From Ustilaginoidea virens (taxonomy: Eukaryota > Ascomycota > Sordariomycetes > Hypocreales > Clavicipitaceae), in NCBI RefSeq assembly GCF_000687475.1, contig NC_057316.1, positions 4,030,001-4,094,000 of the forward strand: 64,000 nucleotides of DNA, read 5' to 3'. The notes beneath the pieces were generated by a model. It searched no databases and was not told the origin of the DNA. It worked only from the letters and a program-made list of their open reading frames with translations. Numbering within the stretch: position 1 is the stretch's first letter; every line of letters starts with the position of its first letter. This document shows positions 58,851 to 64,000 of this stretch, one piece after another. Both the position numbers and the translations under genes were made by a program.

Positions 58851-59608
58851 TCAACCGACCTATGCCCCCCCCTAGTCATTCGACCCCCCCATAATAACTT
58901 AACAGACCTGACCAATGCTCTTTCCTAATATAGAGATACGCTAATAAATAGTAGTAGATCCTTTAATCTATAGTAGCCACTAGACTATAAGTATCTTTAT
59001 ATATATTTTTCTATGGTGAGTGACTTCCCTTATATTTTTACTAGGTATCCCTACCTAAGAACCTAATATTAAAAGTAAATAAAGTACCTTTATATAGATT
59101 TTTCTATAGAAAGCGACTTCTTTTCTTTTATTAGGTAGGTACCTAGGTCCTTAGGTACTGTACGTAGAAAAAGTAAAGTACCTTTATATATATTTTTCTA
59201 TATAAAGTGACTTCTTATATTTCTACTAAGTACCTAGTATCTAGGTATTAGGGATAGAAAGAGAAGTACCTTTATATATATGTTTCTATAGAAAGTGACT
59301 TCTTTAACTTCTTTTACTACCTAAGGTACCCCTACTATAGAACCTAAAAAATAGTAGAGAAAGTACTTTCCCATATTATTTTCTATATAAAGTGACTTCT
59401 TTAATTTCTTTTACTAGGTACCCCTACCTAAAAACCTAGTAAAATATCAGAGAAAGTACTTCTCTATATAGTTTTCTATATAAAGTGACCTGACCCACTA
59501 TTCCCTAATAAACCAATTATATTAAGAGTATAGCCCACAGCAATGGTCAGGTCAGTTAAGTTATTATGGGGGGGGTCGGATGACAAGGGGGGGACACAGG
59601 TCGGTTGA
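58851..59608. mobile_element. 758-bp inverted-repeat element (MITE-like) with internal tandem array
   Basis: The two ends, 58851-58919 and 59539-59608, are near-perfect inverted repeats of about 70 bp. Each reads TCAACCGACCT, a C run, GTCATYCGAC, a second C run, ATAATAACTTAAC and GACCTGACC inward. Only about seven positions differ. The interior is very AT-rich and holds six tandem copies of a 93-bp unit. No open reading frame of note lies inside, so it would need a transposase from elsewhere. A clear target duplication is not visible: flanks are ACTACATA and CCTGTACC. The class is therefore open. Confidence 0.88.
58983..59490. repeat. Six-copy AT-rich tandem array, period about 93 bp
   Basis: A conserved AGTGAC core recurs at about 59019, 59112, 59206, 59294, 59391 and 59484, spacings 93, 94, 88, 97 and 93. 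Each copy has CTTTATATATATTTTTCTAT before it and a TAGGTACC-type segment after it. Copies differ by scattered substitutions, so the array is not new. Confidence 0.9.
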
Positions 59609-61429
59609 CCTGTACCCTCGGTCCCATCGGATGATCTGAAACCCGAGTTTCGGTGCCGTTCCTTGATGCAGAAATCCAGGATCCAGCCCTCCCGACAAAA
59701 TCAATCATCAAAGCCAAGTGCTTGCACGTCCGTATGTCCCCTATGAATATTCTGGATTCGTCAACCTCCCCTCCATCTAGGTGAGGTGCTCATCAACAAG
59801 CAACCGTCGTCAAGACAAGATGGCTGTGGTGGCACATGACTGGGAGATTCGAGAGATCCGAGCTTTACCTTGGCGGGCGCTTTGCTTCACCATACCAACA
59901 ACTTGACATGGTCAAACATAAGCAGCATCCTGTTTCCAGACAAAGTCTTCCGACTGGTGCGTATCTTCGAAACCGTGGTTTGAGTTGTACGTGACTCGAG
60001 GGCCAAGTCCGTTCAAAGACACTAGTCTCGTGTTCCGGAACTTCCCAGCACATAGCACGCCATATTCGGCGGAAAGTTCCGGCGAAAGTTAAGGAGGAAT
60101 CAAGGTAAAAACTAGTCCTTGAAAAATCAAGGGAGCGCTCCGTGCAGAGGACGGAGTTGCTCTGCTCTCCCCCAGGACCCCAAGGTATACCGAGTATGGG
60201 GAATATTGTGCACAACGTGCCTCTCGTTAATGACACGTTTTCTTTCTTTCTTTTTTTTGTATTCCCTTTTTTTTCTTTTTTCGTTTCCCCCTCCCCCTTC
60301 CCCCCCCTTTTTTTTAAATTCTTTTTTATAGGTGACGGACCTGTCACATTCCAAAACTGATGAAAACCATGTGGCTAGACAGCAGGGGTCCCAAAGGGCC
60401 AAGATGAAAAAACTGATAAATAAGAATAAACGAGTAAAGTAACAAGAGAAAGAGCAAGGCGAGAAGAGAAGCAAAGCAGAAAAGTCTTCATCATGTGGCT
60501 TGGTCAGATTTGACCAAAACCAAGTGAATGAATGATATTTGGTCGATTCGGTGTCGGTGGGACAGACGTGGACAGACGTGGACAGACGTGGACAGGCTCG
60601 TCTCGGCAACGAGGCGGCAGCTGAATGCAATGCCGGCTTGCCGGCTTGCCAGCGACAGGGTTGTAATAAGTGGAACTCTCTGGCCGGTTCGAATGCTGAA
60701 CCGTCCCCTGGTCGATTTGTACGGGCCGTTGCCAAGTGGGCGTTTGTGCCATCATTTCCGAGTTATGTAGTAAGTCATAGGCTAAAACGGGGCCAGCACA
60801 TTGATGATTGATCTAGATCATGCCTGGTCTATTGAGTAAGTCTACTCCTTACTCCGTACCACGGCACGAAACCCGGTACATGGGCACGTCATTTGAATTT
60901 TTTTTTTTTTGTCCCGGCCCAATTCTTTTACCACTGCTTTGCGGGTTGTCGCCGTCGCTTGTCGATCTTTGGCGCCCATGGCCCATCAAGAATATGAGAC
61001 TGCGCGCGTGCCGACGAACAACGGCTGGCGGATATGCCCATGGAAAAGATGCCAGCCTGGTTGAACTGGACATGATGCTGCCATGGCCTCGGGGCGTGAG
61101 CCACGGCTGAGCCTCGACTGCAAGCCGTCTGGTAAGCTGTACGGAGTAAGCTGCAAGGTGTAAGCGTACTCCCGTACTGAGTAAAAATGATCAACAACCG
61201 TCAGAGTGCCGACGGTCCAGCCCAGACTCCAGGCTGGGCCCAGGAACGTGGGCAGGTGCGGGGCACCGCTGTTTCCTACATACTTGCCTGCCGCTCCTAC
61301 TTGCCTGCCGCTCCTACTTGCCTGCCGCTCCTTCTGCCTGCCGCTCCTGCTGCCTGCCGTCCCTACTGCCTGCCCGCCAGGCTCCTGCTGCAGGCGTGAC
61401 AGAAGGCTTTAAAAAAGAAGAAGAAGAAG

Positions 61430-61466
<37 letters not shown>

Positions 61467-62245
61467 TGCCTACCTACCTAAGGTACCTTAGTTGGCCTTG
61501 GCCATCCATCTCTCATGCCCGGTACGGTACGGTACGGTACATACGGTACATGCTTATTTGCCCTCCCGAGCTACTAGTCCCGACTCCCTGCCTCCTTGGG
61601 GATCCATCGAAGAGGGCCCAGGGCCGGTTGTGGTGTGGCGTTGTCCAGCCGTTGCCAGCCAAGCGGCAAGCCTAATTTTGCCCAGGGGTTCTTTAGTACT
61701 ATCTGCTATGTACTATCCGCTCACTTATAGCATCAAAGTCCCTAAACGCAGCACCATGGTCGGTGACCTCACACAAGCAGGTCCATCTTGGAGCTCCCAA
61801 ACTCATTGGTGCGGAAAACACAGAAAGCCTCAACAGACCCAAACGCTTTGCTCTGGCCGTGCTCCCTCGACTGTTATTCCCATCTTTTCCCCTCTTCTTG
61901 GCCTTCCCCTCCTTGCTCGTTTGCTCCCTTTTCTTTTTTCTTTCCCCGGCTTTCTTTCGGCCTCGTTGACCAAGTTACTCAGTCCGACACCCCCCCCCCC
62001 CTCCCTCCACCAAAAAACCCTCCGGTTTCCCCCGTCAACCCTCAAACTCCAAAGCTCCTCCCCCCCCCCCCCCCCGTCATTCGTTATTTCCTTTCACCAG
62101 ACCGATGCCACTGAACTATTATTCCCGATGTCCTGGTCCTGTTGGGTCGCAAACATCGCAGATCTTCCCCCCCAAGCGTGCGCCTTACAACCAACACGGG
62201 GGGCGAATCATCGCTGTGCTTCTTTCCAACACTGTAAGCCCGCAG
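59609..62245. other. gene-poor stretch and TF promoter
   Basis: No convincing gene; the long plus frames at 61492-62487 are Pro/Ser-rich leader translations. Contents: polypyrimidine 60238-60325, a GACAGACGTG 10-mer tandem at 60562-60593, TACTCCGTA at 60848-60858, a GCTCC/TGCCTGCC tandem at 61286-61385, A33 at 61430-61462 and C runs at 61991-62003 and 62061-62075. The last part is the leader of the zinc-cluster gene. Confidence 0.45.
61286..61385. repeat. TTGCCTGCCGCTCCTAC minisatellite
   Basis: About six imperfect copies of a 15-18 mer built from CTGCC and GCTCC. Both plus frames read Ala/Pro/Leu repeats. Confidence 0.8.
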
Positions 62246-64000
62246 ATGGACTCGTCGCTTTCGCATCACGCCCACCATCGGCATACCGGCATGAGAGAAG
62301 CTTCTACCACGCTGCCGCCGTTGGGTCTGAAATCTCACCTCGACTCTCCCACGGGCATTCCCTCGTCCAGTCTCGTACAAGGCCAGATCCATGCCTATCC
62401 TCGACATCCTGGCCCTCCGAAAAATGTCACCGCAAGTACCGCCTATCAAGAGCAGCCAAGTGGCGAAAGATCTCCCGGCAACAGTGACGAGCCTTTGAAA
62501 AAGAAGCAAAAGCGGAACAAGCCTACGCTGTCATGTCACGAATGTGTAGAGCGAAAGACAAAGGTTGGTCTCATCTTCTTCCCCGGTTTGACGCGGCACC
62601 CAAGTTGCCAACCCATCCCTCGCTTCCTCGGCTTAACATGCCACCGGGGGCTGGGACACACAAGACAGAAAGGCGACAGAGGGAGGGAGGCAGGCAGGCA
62701 GGGAGGGCGGGAGTGAGGTGGGGAAAGGAAAGAAGAAAAAGGAACCAACAGCTACTCGAGCATCGTTGACAGACACAATGCCACAAGCTGCTCGCCTATG
62801 GGACCTGCTTTCTTTGGCCTTTTCCAAAGCCCACTCGTCGTGACCTCCAAGCTAGGGCTATCGCGGCCTCGTTGCGATATCCTGGCTGGGTGAGGGAGCC
62901 TCGGCGTATGCAAGCGCAACGATACTGCGAGATATGACATCAGCACCCATCCGCAACGTCGCACAGCGCTGATTTCAGCCTTCAATTGCCATTACACATT
63001 ACACGTGTGTCACCCTCGAAGTTTTGCATCAGTCACAAGGGACTGGCCAGTTACCCGTCCATATTCTCTCAGGGAAAGGGGTCATTCGATAATAACAGTG
63101 GTCCCGTAGCCCAACGGACTCGTATACGCAAGTGTTTTTGAAATTCAGAAAGGGCTAACCATGTAAATAGTGTGATAGAGGTCGGCCGCATTGTTTAGCT
63201 TGTAAGTCTTGTTTGCGCAAGGGGCGGGGATTATGTCGATACTCCATACTACATGCTCTGTGACACTTGGGCGTACAATGGGGCTGACAAGTTCGATAGG
63301 CATCAAGAGACAGACAGAATGTCGATATGCACACGTGGCGAATCTGTTGGAGTAGGTTTTTTTTTTTTTTTCACTTTTGCAGCAACAAAGTAAGTGGGCC
63401 TCGCTGACCCGTTCATGTTCTAGAGAAACGTCGAGATCTGCTGCAAATGGCCATCGAATGACGCGGCCCCCGAAAAAGAAGAGCGCCGGCGACGTGTCCA
63501 CGACTGTTCCCAACATTGCGGACAGGGGCGCCGTTAAAAATCAGGATGCCTCATCCCGCGGAGCGGCGGCCTTGTCCATCGGGTTACTATCGCACGTACC
63601 TTACTCAGTCACCGAGGCCAGCAATGTTTTTGGTATTGGATCTGAGCACCCATTGGCAAACTACTGGACGTTTGAGGGCGGCTTGCCGGAAGTCATTTCT
63701 GTCCTTCCAGACAAGGTTCAGGCAGACGCCCTCGTTGGTCGGTATTTCGAATGCGTCGATCCCGTCTATCCCATGATTCACCGTCAGACTTTTTATGCAG
63801 ACTATGAACACTTTTGGCGCATGAATGTCGAGGAGAAGAACCAGATGGACGCTGCCTTTATTGCCTTGATATTCGTCATCTTGGCACTCGGCGCACAATT
63901 CACCACGTGCAAAAGCCCGAAAGAGCGCAAGCAAACGGCCGAGTTTTACGCTTCGGCTTCTAACCGGGCGCTGCGAGTGTCGTCGTACCTGAGTACTGCG
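62246..64000 (+). CDS. Zn2Cys6 fungal transcription factor (3' end beyond window)
   Basis: Exons 62246-62563, 63171-63201, 63300-63351 and 63424 onward keep phase and rebuild a standard zinc cluster: CHECVERKTK in exon 1, CDRGRPHCLA in exon 2 and CIKRQTECRY in exon 3, spacing C-2-C-6-C-6-C-2-C-6-C. A basic KKKQKRNK precedes it. After a Lys-rich linker (TRPPKKKS), the start of the fungal-specific regulatory domain is visible (VQADALVGRYFECVDPVYPMIHRQTFYADYEHFW, ALIFVILALGAQF). The first intron is 607 nt, long for this genome. Target genes are unknown. I chose MDSSLSHHAHH at 62246; an in-frame Met at 62105 would add 47 residues. Confidence 0.9.

Noticed and set aside
58983..59490. CRISPR-like regular repeats
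   Set aside because: The whole 93-bp unit is repeated, with no short repeat/unique spacer pattern, and the genome is eukaryotic.
58851..59608. AT-rich repeat as centromere or RIP island
   Set aside because: Too short for a centromere, and the sharp inverted ends explain it as a discrete element.
61492..62487. 331-codon plus frame upstream of the zinc-cluster gene
   Set aside because: Overlaps the true first exon in another frame; the sequence is Pro/Ser/Leu leader translation without a domain.
63202..63267. Cys-rich extension CKSCLRKGRGLCRYS after exon 2 of the zinc-cluster gene
   Set aside because: It hits a stop soon after, and splicing at GTAAGT (63202) to 63300 restores the canonical six-Cys spacing, so this is intron sequence.

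Overview
The window is nuclear DNA from a filamentous ascomycete, most likely a Sordariomycete of the order Hypocreales. Genes carry many short GT-AG introns of about 55-200 nt with TAG/CAG acceptors. The protein set is fungal: Thi5, CnxE with gephyrin domain order, Arp6, Vps15, a Gef1-type CLC and a Zn2Cys6 regulator. Spacers are dotted with TACTCCGTA and GGTACCTA motifs. The genus cannot be fixed from the sequence. All exon joins were made by eye from splice consensus, phase and family conservation, with no transcript data.

Layout. 0.7-9.7 kb: an F-box protein with a Cys-rich tail, ARP6, a D-arabinose dehydrogenase (ARA2-like), and an MFS sugar transporter whose first exon has an in-frame TAG. 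9.7-24.3 kb: a gene desert rich in simple repeats; its one convincing gene is a 205-aa protein with a psq/CENP-B transposase DNA-binding region and no DDE domain. 24.3-26 kb: the thiamine pyrimidine synthase THI5/NMT1 behind a TPP riboswitch and an upstream ORF. 26.8-30.3 kb: two small secreted proteins, one a cyanovirin-N-like lectin, on either side of about 2.4 kb without a gene.

30.8-53.8 kb is a compact housekeeping block with many divergent and convergent pairs: GPN2, POP5, CNXE (gephyrin-like), VMA16, TOA2, a TMEM42-like transporter, a CLC antiporter, a DPB3/CHRAC-like histone-fold subunit, LEA1 (U2 A'), VPS15 and a conserved unknown. 53.8-62.2 kb is again sparse: one Alr4036-type pyridoxamine-phosphate-oxidase-like gene and a 758-bp element with 70-bp terminal inverted repeats enclosing six AT-rich repeats of about 93 bp. 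The window ends inside a Zn2Cys6 transcription factor whose zinc cluster is split over three exons.

The genes form no single pathway. The most notable items are the riboswitch-controlled THI5, the inverted-repeat element, the nonsense codon in the sugar transporter, the transposase-derived DNA-binding protein and the secreted CVNH lectin.
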